From Roseibium sp. MMSF_3412 (lineage in GTDB: Bacteria; Pseudomonadota; Alphaproteobacteria; Rhizobiales; Stappiaceae), in the NCBI RefSeq assembly GCF_030733265.1, contig NZ_JASHJI010000001.1, forward strand, positions 682,001 to 746,000: DNA of 64,000 bases, in the 5' to 3' direction. Shown here piece after piece: positions 26,089 through 35,747 of this stretch (positions are counted from its first letter, which is position 1; each line of letters starts with the position of its first letter). Under the pieces are notes generated by a model. That model saw only the letters and a list, made by a program, of their open reading frames with translations. It made no database searches and was not told the DNA's origin. The position numbers were made by a program, and so were the translations under genes.

Positions 26089-26314
26089 TTCGGGTGCAGG
26101 GACCGGGTTATTCGGACTGTGTTGAAGCGAATAACGGTCCTGCGCAGCGGGGCCGCGTGTGCCCCGGACAGGGCGCTTACCTACTGCGCCCCGGGAGGGA
26201 ATGCAAGGGACTTTTTGAACTTTTTTTCAAGGAATTGTCACACGGTTCCAAAACCGCCAGAAAAGCCAAGCAATTGGATAAAGGCACAGGCCCCACCCTC
26301 ACGTGACATCCGGT

Positions 26315-27787
26315 TCACGACCGGCGGTCGGGCACCTTCAGACGGAAGCAGGCGCCCGGTCTGGTCTCGTCCAGATCGATGCTGCCGCCATGGGCCTTCA
26401 GAAGCTCGGCAACGATGGCAAGGCCGAGCCCGATACCGCCCTTCTTGGAACCGCTGTGAAACGCCTTGAAGAGCGCTTTCCTGGTATTCTCCGGGATGCC
26501 CGGCCCGGTGTCGGAAATGACCACGTGCACACAGTCGCCTTCGCGCATTGCTTCCATGGTGATCCGGCGGACAAGCGTCTCGTCCTTCTCCGTTTCAAGG
26601 GCCTGCAACGCGTTGCGCACGAGATTGAGCAGAACGCGGAAGATCTGTTCCGGATCGGCGTCGATCTCGATGTGCTCCGGCACGTTGTTCTCGAAAGCGA
26701 CCGTATCGTGATCCTGAAGCCCGAGCACGTCGGCCACGTCGTCGCCGACCCGCTGCAGGGCAAGCAGGCGGCGCTGCGGCGGGCGTTCCTGGGCCTTGCC
26801 GTAGGACATCACCGCCTGGGTATAGCCGACCGCCCTGTCGAGGGTGGCGAGGATCTTCGGCGCCAGCCGGCTGACGGTCGGGTCGGGCACGTGTTCCAGG
26901 CGTTCGAGGAACAGTTGTGCTGAGGCCAGAAGGTTGCGCAGGTCGTGGTTGATCTTTGAAACCGCCAGGCCGAGATCGGCGAGGCGCTGCTTCTGGTGCA
27001 GGGCCCGCGACAGGGCCTCTTCCATCGCGGCAAGCCGGATTTCGGCATCGCCCAGTTCGTCCTGGCGGCCCGAAACCGTGATGATCCGGCTGGTGTCCTC
27101 CGGGCTCTCCGCGAAGCGTTCCATGGAGCGCGTCAGCCGGCGCAGCGGGCGGATGAAAAGCGCCCGCAGGGTGATATAGACAAGGCTCGCGGTGATGACG
27201 GAAATGAACAGCGACAGCGCGAGGATGCGGCCGGAAAACGCCAGCATGTCCTGCTGCAGCAAGGCCACGGGCAGAACGACATCGACGCGTTCCGTGTGCC
27301 CCATCTGGCCGACGCCGATCACGCGCATGACGCCGTCGCCGCGATAGGTCAGGATCTGGAAACTGCCGATGATCGAGGAGAGTGCCGAGACATTCGCCAT
27401 GTCGACCACGAAGTCGACCTCGCCGGGCACGTCATTCATGGCGATCAGGCTGCGCCGGGTTCCCTGGTCCAGCGAAATCGCAACCGCACCCGTCGTCTGC
27501 AGAAGTTCTTCCTGAAGCCGCGGTGCAATCGTGCTGGTTTCCGCCAGAACGGAGGCGGCGACGCCTGCCGTCGTCAGCCGGTCCATCAGCCAGGTGTTGC
27601 GGTAATTGGCGATCGAGGGAACATAGATGAAGACTTCCGACAGCATCACGAAAACGACTGTCAGAAGCAGGAGCTTGCCTGACAGGCCGCCGAGCCGGGG
27701 GCGTTCCGGGCGCTCGATCGCCCGGGGAGCCTTTCCCGTATCGTCTGCAGGGACCGCTGCGCCTTCCGGCGCGCCCTCATGCTTCAT
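26315..27787 (-). CDS. Membrane sensor histidine kinase (orphan)
   Basis: A 490-residue kinase: a cytoplasmic N-terminus, membrane helices near 37-59 and 185-207 enclosing a ~125-residue periplasmic sensor, a HAMP-like linker (FIRPLRRLTRSMERFA), a phospho-accepting His281 in KINHDLRNLL, and a HATPase domain with N-box NLVRNALQAL, G1 DTGPGIP and G2 GIGLGLAIV. No response regulator gene is adjacent. The sensor region has no recognised domain. It may signal to a regulator elsewhere in the genome. Confidence 0.88.
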   Translation of the reverse strand: MKHEGAPEGAAVPADDTGKAPRAIERPERPRLGGLSGKLLLLTVVFVMLSEVFIYVPSIANYRNTWLMDRLTTAGVAASVLAETSTIAPRLQEELLQTTGAVAISLDQGTRRSLIAMNDVPGEVDFVVDMANVSALSSIIGSFQILTYRGDGVMRVIGVGQMGHTERVDVVLPVALLQQDMLAFSGRILALSLFISVITASLVYITLRALFIRPLRRLTRSMERFAESPEDTSRIITVSGRQDELGDAEIRLAAMEEALSRALHQKQRLADLGLAVSKINHDLRNLLASAQLFLERLEHVPDPTVSRLAPKILATLDRAVGYTQAVMSYGKAQERPPQRRLLALQRVGDDVADVLGLQDHDTVAFENNVPEHIEIDADPEQIFRVLLNLVRNALQALETEKDETLVRRITMEAMREGDCVHVVISDTGPGIPENTRKALFKAFHSGSKKGGIGLGLAIVAELLKAHGGSIDLDETRPGACFRLKVPDRRS

Positions 27788-27883
27788 CTCTTTCCGTCCC
27801 GAAAATCAACAGGTCACATCCGTATAGAATGGACCCAAATAGTATGAAAATATGACCTAAACCACCAACAACACCGATAAAAC

Positions 27884-29314
27884 TCATCCGAACTTGCGCA
27901 ATATCGCAAGCAAGCCGCGCAGCCAAACTTTCTTTGGCACGTCCGCATAGTATGAAATTGCCGCACGCCGCACCAATTCTCCAAGCGTCGGATAGGGCGC
28001 GATGAAACCGGCAAGATCCTTCATTTTCATCTTTTTGGACAATGCCAGCGAAAGCAGATTGAGAATCTCACCGGCCTGCGTGCCGACAATATCTGCCCCG
28101 AGCAGACGCCCGCCCGGCCCGGCGATCAGTTTCAGGCGACCCTTGGTCGCACCTTCCGCCTGAGCCCTGTCGTTGCCGGCATAGTCGGCACTCAACACCC
28201 TGACCTTTTTGCCATAGGCCTGCCGGGCTTCGGCTTCGGTCAATCCGATATGCCCGAGTTCCGGTGATGTGTAGGTCACCCACGGCACGATGGCGTTGTT
28301 CATCTTCACCGGCATGCGGAAGAGAATAGAGCGTATGGCGAGACCCGCCTGGTAACCGGCGACATGGGTGAACTGCAATCCGCCGGCGACATCACCGATT
28401 GCATAAACCTTGCGGTTCGTGGTGCGCAGACCGCTATCGACCTCAATGCCCTTGCGGTCGAAATTGATGCCCGCTTCGTCCAGTCCAAGGTTGTCGACAT
28501 TCGGTGCCCGTCCGGCAGCGACAAGCAGATGGCTGGCTTCGGTCTCGACGGATGTACCGTCCGCGCTCCTGGCAACAACCTTGACCCCCTCACCGGCCCG
28601 CTCAACGCGTTCGACCGCCGTGCCTTCCAGGATCTCGATACCTTCGTCCCTGAGCGACTCGATCACGAGACCGGCGAGTTCCGGATCGTCCTTGCCAAGT
28701 GCCTTTGCCGCCTCGAAGACAGTCACCTCCGCTCCAAGACGGCGATGTGCCTGCGCCATTTCCAGCCCGATCGGACCGCCGCCGATGATCGCCAGATGTT
28801 TCGGCGTTTCCCGCAGTTCAAAGAGCGTTTCATTGATGAGATAGGGCACCTCATCCAGCCCGGGGATGGGCGGAACAAGCGCGGTCGACCCAGTGGCGAC
28901 CACGAAACGGCGCGCCTTGATTTCAACATCGCCAACCGAGACTGTTTCGGCATCGGTGAAGCGGGCCGGATCCCTCAAAACTGTGACACCCAGGCCTTCG
29001 AACCGCTCCTGCGAATCATGCGGCTCAATCGCAGCGATCACGCTGCGCACATGATCGTTTGCCTTGGCAAAATCGATGTCGAGGCCTTGCGAATGAATGC
29101 CGAACCGGCCCTGGCTCCTGTTGCCGGCAGCGGCCTTCGCGGCGGCAAGCAGCGCCTTGGAGGGAACGCAGCCATAATTGAGACAGTCGCCGCCCATCAA
29201 GCCCTTTTCGATCAGCACAACGTCCACGCCGAACGCGGCAGCGGCGGCGGCAACCGACAAGCCGCCCGATCCTGCACCAATCACACAAATGTCGGGGGTC
29301 AGCAATTTTGCCAT
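27884..29314 (-). CDS. Pyridine nucleotide-disulfide oxidoreductase (MerA/Lpd-like)
   Basis: A 476-residue class I flavoprotein disulfide reductase. It has the FAD motif VIGAGSGGLSVAAAAAAFG, the redox-active pair in CLNYGCVPSK (Cys44 and Cys49), an NAD(P)-binding GGGPIGLEMA, and the second FAD motif YAIGDVAGG. At the C-terminus the dyad reads PYPTLGE: Tyr441 where lipoamide dehydrogenases have the catalytic His, as in mercuric reductases, so a role as a true lipoamide dehydrogenase is doubtful. It lies 53 bases after the TVP38 gene, a pairing often seen in bacteria; the substrate is unknown. Confidence 0.85.
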   Translation of the reverse strand: MAKLLTPDICVIGAGSGGLSVAAAAAAFGVDVVLIEKGLMGGDCLNYGCVPSKALLAAAKAAAGNRSQGRFGIHSQGLDIDFAKANDHVRSVIAAIEPHDSQERFEGLGVTVLRDPARFTDAETVSVGDVEIKARRFVVATGSTALVPPIPGLDEVPYLINETLFELRETPKHLAIIGGGPIGLEMAQAHRRLGAEVTVFEAAKALGKDDPELAGLVIESLRDEGIEILEGTAVERVERAGEGVKVVARSADGTSVETEASHLLVAAGRAPNVDNLGLDEAGINFDRKGIEVDSGLRTTNRKVYAIGDVAGGLQFTHVAGYQAGLAIRSILFRMPVKMNNAIVPWVTYTSPELGHIGLTEAEARQAYGKKVRVLSADYAGNDRAQAEGATKGRLKLIAGPGGRLLGADIVGTQAGEILNLLSLALSKKMKMKDLAGFIAPYPTLGELVRRAAISYYADVPKKVWLRGLLAILRKFG

Positions 29315-29367
29315 GGCGGGCTCCGGGTGCGGTGAACGAGGCTTGGGCGGGTAAGGACCTGTGACGA

Positions 29368-30177
29368 TCAGGCCGAACGGATTTTTTTCAGAACCACCGG
29401 GATGAGGCTTGCAATCCCGAGCGCGAAAAATGCGGCCAAAAGCTGCGGCGTGACCAGAGCGGAAATCTCGATTTCGCAGTTGCCGGCCGACGCACAGCCC
29501 GGGTTTGCGGCTTCCTGGGCTTCAATGACGCTGTCCAGGCCGGAGCCGATAAACGCAAATGCAAAGGTGCCCGGGATGATGCCGATGAAGGTTGCCAGTG
29601 CATATGTGGGAAGACGCATCTGGAATATCGCCGGCGCGATGTTGACAAGCCAGAACGGAAAAACGGGCGTAAGACGCAGGAACAGCAGGTAACTGAAGCC
29701 TTCGTTCCGGAACCCCTCGGCAAGGCGCGACAGGAACGGCCCGGCACGCTTGGTCAGGACCTCTCCGAAGGACGACCGGGCGACGAGGAATACAGCGCAG
29801 GCGCCGATGGTTGCGCCGACAACCGTCACGGTTCCGCCGGCGATCCAGCCGAACAGGAATCCGCCGGCAATCGTCAGGAGAGAGGCGCCGGGAAAGGACA
29901 GGGCAACGCAAACGATGTAGGCAAGGCAGAACACGGCAAGGGCAGCAAGCAGGTTCTGATCGACAAATCCGATAAGGTCCTGGCGCTGCATGATCAGGTT
30001 GGACAGGGTCAGTTGCTTGTGGAGGCCCTGGGAAAACGCAATGGTCATCAGAGCCAGCAGAATCACGAGCGGCAGCCATCTCCTGAACTTGCCGGAAACA
30101 GAAGGTTTCACCGTCTCCTCGATATCCTGTTCCGTATCTTTCGGCCCGGTCATTCGGTCTGCCTTATCCCCCAGCAT
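29368..30177 (-). CDS. TVP38/TMEM64 (DedA-related) membrane protein
   Basis: A 269-residue inner-membrane protein with five or six hydrophobic segments. The SNARE-associated/VTT domain core is visible in SFPGASLLTIAGGFLFGWIAG and FLRLTPVFPFWLVNIAPAI, including the conserved F/R-L-x-P-x-x-P. Relatives move lipids or ions across membranes. It precedes the flavoprotein gene and probably forms an operon with it. Two ATGs (30177 and 30153) are possible and the upstream one is given. Confidence 0.85.
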   Translation of the reverse strand: MLGDKADRMTGPKDTEQDIEETVKPSVSGKFRRWLPLVILLALMTIAFSQGLHKQLTLSNLIMQRQDLIGFVDQNLLAALAVFCLAYIVCVALSFPGASLLTIAGGFLFGWIAGGTVTVVGATIGACAVFLVARSSFGEVLTKRAGPFLSRLAEGFRNEGFSYLLFLRLTPVFPFWLVNIAPAIFQMRLPTYALATFIGIIPGTFAFAFIGSGLDSVIEAQEAANPGCASAGNCEIEISALVTPQLLAAFFALGIASLIPVVLKKIRSA

Positions 30178-30356
30178 GTCACGTCCTATCAGCAGTGCGT
30201 TCGCGGCGATTCTTGATGACGCCGTATTGGTCTTTCTGGCAGATGTACCTTAAACTACTTAAAAAGAAGCGTGCTTCACCGATAAGTGACGCCATGGTGT
30301 CGGCCGTTCACCTGTGCGTGAACGGATTTGCACCCCGAGATTCTTGGCGCGCAACG

Positions 30357-30385
30357 TTGACTTGAAGCTGCGCGGCGCTTATAAG
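30357..30385 (+). promoter_or_regulatory. Sigma-70 promoter of rpmH
   Basis: TTGACT at 30357-30362, a spacer of exactly 17 bases, and TATAAG at 30380-30385 form a near-consensus housekeeping promoter. Transcription would start near 30392, giving a ~120-base leader before rpmH. The 335-base gap (30178-30512) also holds a perfect 8-base-arm hairpin at 30304-30325 without a T-run, of unknown role. Confidence 0.75.
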
Positions 30386-30512
30386 CGCGCACGACTGGGA
30401 CATGCATTCGGACCCAAGGCTGTTTTGAGCCGCGCTCTTCCAGCGCTTCGAGTGCTTCCACCAAAGAATTTAAAATGAAAAGGGCCGCGCTCGATCCGCG
30501 CGGGTAAGAACA

Positions 30513-30647
30513 ATGAAGCGTACGTATCAACCGAGCCGTCTTGTCCGCAAGCGCCGCCACGGATTCCGCGCACGTATGGCCACCAAGAACGGCCGTCAGG
30601 TGCTCGCACGCCGGCGTGCAAAGGGTCGCAAGAGCCTCAGCGCCTGA
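30513..30647 (+). CDS. rpmH: 50S ribosomal protein L34
   Basis: A 44-residue, very basic protein ([20 protein letters not shown] at the start, ending in [10 protein letters not shown]) matching L34 over its whole length. It assembles early into the large ribosomal subunit next to 23S rRNA. It heads the conserved rpmH-rnpA-yidC-engB order. Confidence 0.98.
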   Translation: MKRTYQPSRLVRKRRHGFRARMATKNGRQVLARRRAKGRKSLSA

Positions 30648-30706
30648 TCGGCAACCTGTGCGCAGTGCGCCGGGTTGGCGGCTGCTGCCAACACCACACC
30701 GCTGCC

Positions 30707-31108
30707 ATGGACACTTTGAAAAAGCGCTCCGAATTCCTCGCGGTTGCCAAAGGCGGCCGATTGGGTCGGCGCGCTTTTGTCGTTCAGGGTTTGAAGCGCA
30801 GCTCGGACGAGGCATCCCGGGTCGGCTACACCGTTACCAAGAAAACCGGTAACTCCGTCGTGCGCAGCCGCATCAAGAGGCGCCTGCGTGCGGCGATTGC
30901 CGAGCTTTGCCACGACGACATTCCGCAGAATGCGGATTTTGTGCTCGTTGCGCGCGACACCGCGCTCACTCTTCCCTTTCAAAAACTCGTTGCAGACCTT
31001 AAGTCAGGCCTAAGCCAAGTGCTGGATCCGGAGACACCGCGCGGTCGGGGTAAACCGCGCAGGGGAAACCGGTCGTCTCAACCGACACCGCGCAGGAAAC
31101 AGGGGTAA
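30707..31108 (+). CDS. rnpA: Ribonuclease P protein component
   Basis: A 133-residue basic protein that helps RNase P RNA bind pre-tRNA. It begins TLKKRSEFLAVAKGG and carries the family signature as VVRSRIKRRLRAA, a variant of the RNRxKR motif. The ATG at 30707 is preferred over a GTG 14 codons earlier because it gives the family N-terminus. The C-terminal ~25 residues are a basic low-complexity tail (RGRGKPRRGNRSSQPTPRRK). It lies 60 bases after rpmH and 6 before yidC. Confidence 0.95.
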   Translation: MDTLKKRSEFLAVAKGGRLGRRAFVVQGLKRSSDEASRVGYTVTKKTGNSVVRSRIKRRLRAAIAELCHDDIPQNADFVLVARDTALTLPFQKLVADLKSGLSQVLDPETPRGRGKPRRGNRSSQPTPRRKQG

Positions 31109-31114
31109 TACCAG

Positions 31115-32968
31115 TTGATCTCCGAAAACCGAAACACGATTCTGGCAATCGTACTGTCCCTGATTGTTTTGCTCGCCTGGCAGTATTTTGTTGCCACGCC
31201 GGAACTGGAACGCCAGCAGGCCGCCATCGAGCAGCAGCAGCAGGCAGACGCCGCGCGCCAGGCCGCCACTGCCGGAGGTGCAAATCCCGACGCGCCTCAG
31301 CCGTCGGCGACGACGGGCGAAAATGCAGCCCTTCCGGCACAGTCAGTGGGTCAGAATGCGGTCTTCGGAAGCCGGGAGCTGGCGGTTGCCGCCAGTGATC
31401 GCGTCGTCATCGACACGCCGCGCCTTGAAGGTTCGATCAACCTTACCGGCGCCCGCCTCGACGACCTGCGTCTGAAGGACTACCACGAGACCGTCGACAA
31501 GAGCAGCCCGACGATCGCCCTATTCTCACCCAAGGGCAGCCCCCAACCCTACTACACCGACTATGGCTGGGTCGCCGATCCCGGTACCAATGTAGCTCTG
31601 CCCGGACCCGACACTGTCTGGACCGCCGAAGGCAATGGTACCCTGACACCGTCGACGCCACTGACGTTGAGCTGGGACAATGGTGCAGGTCTTGTTTTCA
31701 AGCGCACCTATTCCGTCGACGAGAACTACATGTTCACCGTTGCACAATCCGTCGACAACAGTTCGGCCGACGCTGTCACGCTTTACCCCTACGGCCTGAT
31801 TGCGCGCCAGGGCATTCCGGAAACGACCGGCATCTGGATCCTGCACGAAGGCCTGCTCGGCGTGTTCGGCGAAGAAGGCCTGCTTGAGGTTGATTACTCG
31901 GACCTTGAGGAAGAGGGCATGAACCGGCCCGCCAAGGTCGACAACGGCTGGCTCGGCATCACCGACAAATACTGGGCTGCAACGCTCATCCCGGTTCCGG
32001 GCCAGGAATTCCAGCCAAGCTTCAGCTTTTCCCGCGTGACCGGCAATTTCCAGGCCGACTACCTTGGCAACGGTGTCGCCGTACCTGCAGGCGGCGCTGC
32101 TGAAACCAGCTCCTATCTTTTTGCCGGTGCCAAGGAAACCAAGCTGATCGACGCCTACGAGGAATCCATCGGCATCAACCGGTTCGAATTGCTGATCGAC
32201 TGGGGCTGGTTCTACTTCCTGACCAAGCCGATGTTCTTCGCGATCGACTATTTCTTCCACCTTCTCGGAAACTTTGGCGTCGCCATCCTCGTCGTGACGG
32301 TGATCATCAAGCTGATCTTCTTCCCGCTGGCAAACAAGTCCTACGTCTCCATGAGCAAGATGAAGCTCGTGCAGCCGCAGATGACCGAAATCCGGGAAAC
32401 CTACAAGGACGACCGGCAGAAGCAGCAGCAGGCGCTGATGGAGCTTTACAAGAAGGAAAAGATCAATCCGCTTGCGGGCTGCCTACCGATCCTGATCCAG
32501 ATCCCCGTGTTCTTTGCACTTTACAAGGTTCTGTTCGTCACCATCGAAATGCGCCATGCGCCATTCTTCGGCTGGATCCAGGACCTGTCCGCACCGGACC
32601 CGACTTCGCTGTTCAACCTGTTCGGGCTGATTCCGTGGGATCCGCCCCAGCTCCTGATGCTCGGCGTTTGGCCGCTGCTGATGGGCATCACGATGTTCAT
32701 CCAGATGAAAATGAACCCGGCACCGCCGGACCCGACCCAGCAGATGATCTTCACCTGGATGCCGGTGGTCTTCACCTTCATGCTGGCTTCGTTCCCGGCC
32801 GGATTGGTGATCTACTGGGCATGGAACAACTTCCTGTCGATCACGCAGCAATATGTGATCATGCGCCGCCAGGGAGCCAAGGTCGAACTCTGGGACAATC
32901 TCGGGTCCATGTTCAAACGAAAAAAGCCGGCCTCGGACGACGAGGCTGACAAGGCTGAAAAGAGCTGA
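31115..32968 (+). CDS. yidC: Membrane protein insertase YidC
   Basis: A 617-residue insertase/chaperone for inner-membrane proteins, working alone or with SecYEG. An N-terminal helix ([19 protein letters not shown]) is followed by a Gln/Ala/Pro-rich linker, the large periplasmic domain typical of Gram-negative YidC (about 110-365), and the conserved five-helix core ([20 protein letters not shown] ... [20 protein letters not shown]). The start is a TTG with AGGGG 9 bases upstream. A terminator follows, separating it from the acetyltransferase gene. Confidence 0.97.
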   Translation: MISENRNTILAIVLSLIVLLAWQYFVATPELERQQAAIEQQQQADAARQAATAGGANPDAPQPSATTGENAALPAQSVGQNAVFGSRELAVAASDRVVIDTPRLEGSINLTGARLDDLRLKDYHETVDKSSPTIALFSPKGSPQPYYTDYGWVADPGTNVALPGPDTVWTAEGNGTLTPSTPLTLSWDNGAGLVFKRTYSVDENYMFTVAQSVDNSSADAVTLYPYGLIARQGIPETTGIWILHEGLLGVFGEEGLLEVDYSDLEEEGMNRPAKVDNGWLGITDKYWAATLIPVPGQEFQPSFSFSRVTGNFQADYLGNGVAVPAGGAAETSSYLFAGAKETKLIDAYEESIGINRFELLIDWGWFYFLTKPMFFAIDYFFHLLGNFGVAILVVTVIIKLIFFPLANKSYVSMSKMKLVQPQMTEIRETYKDDRQKQQQALMELYKKEKINPLAGCLPILIQIPVFFALYKVLFVTIEMRHAPFFGWIQDLSAPDPTSLFNLFGLIPWDPPQLLMLGVWPLLMGITMFIQMKMNPAPPDPTQQMIFTWMPVVFTFMLASFPAGLVIYWAWNNFLSITQQYVIMRRQGAKVELWDNLGSMFKRKKPASDDEADKAEKS

Positions 32969-32978
32969 TACAACCCAA

Positions 32979-33005
32979 GGCCCCGCACCCCAGCGGGGCC
33001 TTTCG
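32979..33005 (+). terminator. Intrinsic terminator after yidC
   Basis: GGCCCCGC and GCGGGGCC form an 8-pair GC stem with a 6-base loop, followed by TTTCG. The T-run is short, so termination may be partial. Confidence 0.7.
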
Positions 33006-33150
33006 ATTTGACTGGAAACACGCAGGAGCCTGCAAGCCGATGATCCGATAAAGCAAGACCTAATCCGCAAGGCGAAGCCGCCGACCGGCAGGTCGAATGC
33101 GTTCACATACGCACATTCTCTTCCCTTGACACTTGCTTACCGGAGGTCCT

Positions 33151-33831
33151 ATGCACGGCCCGTCCCCAGACACACTTCATCCGTTCCACGGCGAAAACCA
33201 CACCGTTTTCCTGAAAAACGTCGTCACCCGTCCCACCATCGAAGTGGGCGACTACACCTACTATCACGACTTCGAAAACGCGCTCGATTTCGAAAACCGG
33301 AACGTGCGCTATCATTTCGACAATATCGGCGATCGGCTGAGGATCGGGAAATTCTGCGCATTGGCGTGCGGAACCAGCTTCATCATGAACGGCGCCAACC
33401 ACGCCATGACCGGATTTTCCACTTATCCGTTCCATATCTTCGCGGAAGAATGGATGGAGAAATTCGATCCCGAGACGATCTTTGGCCATTTGCGCGGCGA
33501 CACGATCGTCGGCAATGACGTCTGGTTCGGGACCAACTCCACCGTCATGCCCGGGGTGACGATCTGCTCGGGCGCCATCATCGGCGCGCATGCTGTTGTG
33601 GCCACCGACGTTCCGCCCTATGCCGTCGTCGTCGGCAATCCGGGCCGGGTCGTGCGCCTCAGATACGACGAGACAACGATCGAACGGCTTCTCGGCGTTT
33701 CGTGGTGGGACTGGCCGATCGAAAAGATCTCCCGAAACCTGAAAGCCATCTGGGGTGCGGATATCGACAGGCTTGAACAGGCCACCCTTGAGGCAGAACC
33801 CGGCCTCGACGGAACATCAAAGGCAAGCTAA
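33151..33831 (+). CDS. CatB/Vat-type xenobiotic O-acetyltransferase
   Basis: A 226-residue left-handed beta-helix acetyltransferase. The hexapeptide repeats include IGKFCALACGTSFI and VGNDVWFGTNSTVMPGVTI; the active-site histidine is expected in GANHAMTGFSTYPF, and GNPGRVVR follows the coil. Family members acetylate chloramphenicol or streptogramin A, but many chromosomal ones have no known substrate. GGAGG lies 4 bases before the ATG. Its insertion between yidC and engB interrupts an otherwise standard gene order. Confidence 0.87.
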   Translation: MHGPSPDTLHPFHGENHTVFLKNVVTRPTIEVGDYTYYHDFENALDFENRNVRYHFDNIGDRLRIGKFCALACGTSFIMNGANHAMTGFSTYPFHIFAEEWMEKFDPETIFGHLRGDTIVGNDVWFGTNSTVMPGVTICSGAIIGAHAVVATDVPPYAVVVGNPGRVVRLRYDETTIERLLGVSWWDWPIEKISRNLKAIWGADIDRLEQATLEAEPGLDGTSKAS

Positions 33832-33840
33832 AAGCAGCCC

Positions 33841-34488
33841 ATGAGCGACGAACAAACCTTTTCGCAGGAAGACCTGGAAGCGGGCCGGCTGATGTTTGCC
33901 CGCCCCTGGGACTTTCTCACCAGCGTGACCGACATGTCCAACCTTCCGGACGCGGCGGGCACGGAAATCGCCTTTGCCGGCCGGTCCAATGTCGGCAAAT
34001 CCAGCCTGATCAACGCGCTGACGGGGCGCAAGGGCCTCGCCCGAACCTCGTCAACGCCCGGCCGGACGCAGATGCTGAATTTCTTCGTTGCACCGGACAC
34101 ACCGCTGACGATCGTGGACATGCCCGGTTACGGCTACGCGCAGGCACCAAAGGAGCTTGTCGATGCCTGGACCAACCTGGTCTTTTCCTATCTGCGCGGC
34201 CGGCCGAACCTGCGCCGGGTGATCCTGCTTGTCGACAGCCGGCACGGGATCAAGAAAAACGACCTGGACACGATGGCTCTTCTGGACAGGGCCGCCGTTG
34301 TCTACCAGGTGGTGCTCACGAAATCTGACAAGATCAAACCACCGCAGCTGGCCCGTCTCATTTCCGAGACCGAAGCAGCGCTAGCCAAGCGCGTCGCGGC
34401 GCATCCGCTGATCGTCGCGACGTCTTCGGAAAAGAACAAGGGGATCGACGAACTGCGAGCAGAGCTTTGTGTTCTGGCCAATCAGTAG
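33841..34488 (+). CDS. engB: Ribosome biogenesis GTP-binding protein EngB (YihA/YsxC)
   Basis: A 215-residue essential-type GTPase for assembly of the large ribosomal subunit. G1 is [13 protein letters not shown]3 DMPGYGYAQ, and G4 TKSDK; the N-terminal ~35 residues are an extension ([20 protein letters not shown]) typical of proteobacterial forms. It starts 9 bases after the acetyltransferase stop. Confidence 0.96.
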   Translation: MSDEQTFSQEDLEAGRLMFARPWDFLTSVTDMSNLPDAAGTEIAFAGRSNVGKSSLINALTGRKGLARTSSTPGRTQMLNFFVAPDTPLTIVDMPGYGYAQAPKELVDAWTNLVFSYLRGRPNLRRVILLVDSRHGIKKNDLDTMALLDRAAVVYQVVLTKSDKIKPPQLARLISETEAALAKRVAAHPLIVATSSEKNKGIDELRAELCVLANQ

Positions 34489-34568
34489 CGTTCGAGATCT
34501 GCGTTGAACCCCCGATTTGTGCCGCTCTGGCAAACCGGTTATAGCAGAAACCCCTGAAAGTGTTCCTT

Positions 34569-34834
34569 AGGTGATGGACCGATAAATGAGACTGAAATGG
34601 CATGCGAAATGGCGAAATCCCGTTAGGAAGGGTGTGCGGAGCGGGCTTACTGCCCGGTCAAGCACGCTGACGCCACGGGGTGAAGCCATTTCCATGTCCT
34701 TCGGATTTGACCGGCTTGCTCCTCCTCCACGTTGCGAAAGGCTTGAAAATGAATCCCATTTCCTGCGCTTCCGCGCCTTGACGAGAAGCAAGCCGCCTCA
34801 AACCATTTCGGCCTCATTTATCGGTCCATCACCT
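34569..34834 (+). mobile_element. MITE-like element, copy 1
   Basis: A 266-base element bounded by imperfect inverted repeats of about 32 bases that begin AGGTGATGGACCGATAAATG on both ends. A copy of the same length, about 92% identical by eye with no gaps, lies inverted at 50809-51074. No transposase is encoded. If the ends are read as GGTGATGG...CCATCACC, this copy is flanked by TA on both sides, as expected for TA-target insertions. It fills most of the 371-base engB-argB gap. ORFs of ~75-86 codons exist on both strands but are not believed coding. Confidence 0.75.
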
Positions 34835-34859
34835 AGGCCCAGTTGAATAGAAAGCCTCG

Positions 34860-35747
34860 ATGACAAATCCCGACATGTCCAGCCGCGCGCATATCATCGC
34901 GCATGCCCTGCCCTACATGCAGCGCTACGACGACAAGACCGTCGTCGTCAAATATGGCGGCAACGCCATGGGCGATCCGGAGCTCGGACAGGCCTTCGCG
35001 CGCGACATCACGCTGCTGCGCCAGTCCGGCGTCAACCCGGTCGTTGTCCACGGGGGCGGACCGCAAATCGGAAAGATGCTGCAGCGGCTGAACATCGTGA
35101 GCGAGTTCAAGGGCGGGTTGCGCGTCACCGACAAGGCCACCGTCGAGGTGGTGGAAATGGTGCTGGCCGGGGCGATCAACAAGGAGATCGTCCAGATGAT
35201 CAACGCCGAGGGCGGGCGCGCTGTCGGTTTGTGCGGCAAGGACGGCAATCTCGTCACTGCGCGCAAGCTCAAGCGCACCATGGTGGATCCGGACAGCAAC
35301 ATTGAAAGCGTGATCGATCTCGGCTTTGTCGGCGAGCCGGCAAGCGTCGACCCGACGGTCCTGAAGCTTGTCCTGAAGGAAGCCATCATTCCCGTCGTCG
35401 CGCCGGTCGCACATGGCGAAGACGGCGAAACCTACAATATCAATGCAGACACGGCCGCAGGGGCAATTGCCGGCTCCCTAAATGCAAAAAGACTGCTGTT
35501 CCTGACAGATGTGCCAGGCGTTCTCGACAAGGAAGGCAACCTGATCAAGCAGCTGACCGTCTCAAAGGCCCGTGCACTGATGGCCGACGGGACGATATCG
35601 GGCGGTATGATCCCGAAGGTAGAGACCTGCATCGAAGCGCTCGAGCGCGGTGTCGAAGGCGTGGTGATCCTGAACGGAAAGGTGCCTCACGCGGTGCTTC
35701 TGGAACTCTTCACCGACGGCGGCGCAGGGACGTTGATACGCCCGTGA
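34860..35747 (+). CDS. argB: Acetylglutamate kinase
   Basis: Phosphorylates N-acetyl-L-glutamate in arginine biosynthesis. The 295-residue chain shows the amino-acid-kinase motifs [24 protein letters not shown] and [16 protein letters not shown], and the C-terminal [10 protein letters not shown]. The ~25-residue N-terminal helix before the kinase core ([19 protein letters not shown]) is typical of arginine-sensitive hexameric forms, so feedback inhibition is likely. The gene following overlaps it by 4 bases. Confidence 0.97.
   Translation: MTNPDMSSRAHIIAHALPYMQRYDDKTVVVKYGGNAMGDPELGQAFARDITLLRQSGVNPVVVHGGGPQIGKMLQRLNIVSEFKGGLRVTDKATVEVVEMVLAGAINKEIVQMINAEGGRAVGLCGKDGNLVTARKLKRTMVDPDSNIESVIDLGFVGEPASVDPTVLKLVLKEAIIPVVAPVAHGEDGETYNINADTAAGAIAGSLNAKRLLFLTDVPGVLDKEGNLIKQLTVSKARALMADGTISGGMIPKVETCIEALERGVEGVVILNGKVPHAVLLELFTDGGAGTLIRP

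Noticed and set aside
30304-30325. A perfect 8-base-arm hairpin upstream of the rpmH promoter as a terminator
   Set aside because: No T-run follows on either strand and no gene ends there, so no role can be assigned.
34586-34846. An 86-codon reading frame inside MITE-like copy 1, with a similar 88-codon frame in copy 2
   Set aside because: Many of the differences between the two copies change amino acids, the opposite strand is equally open, and no ribosome-binding site is present. The openness looks like a by-product of base composition.
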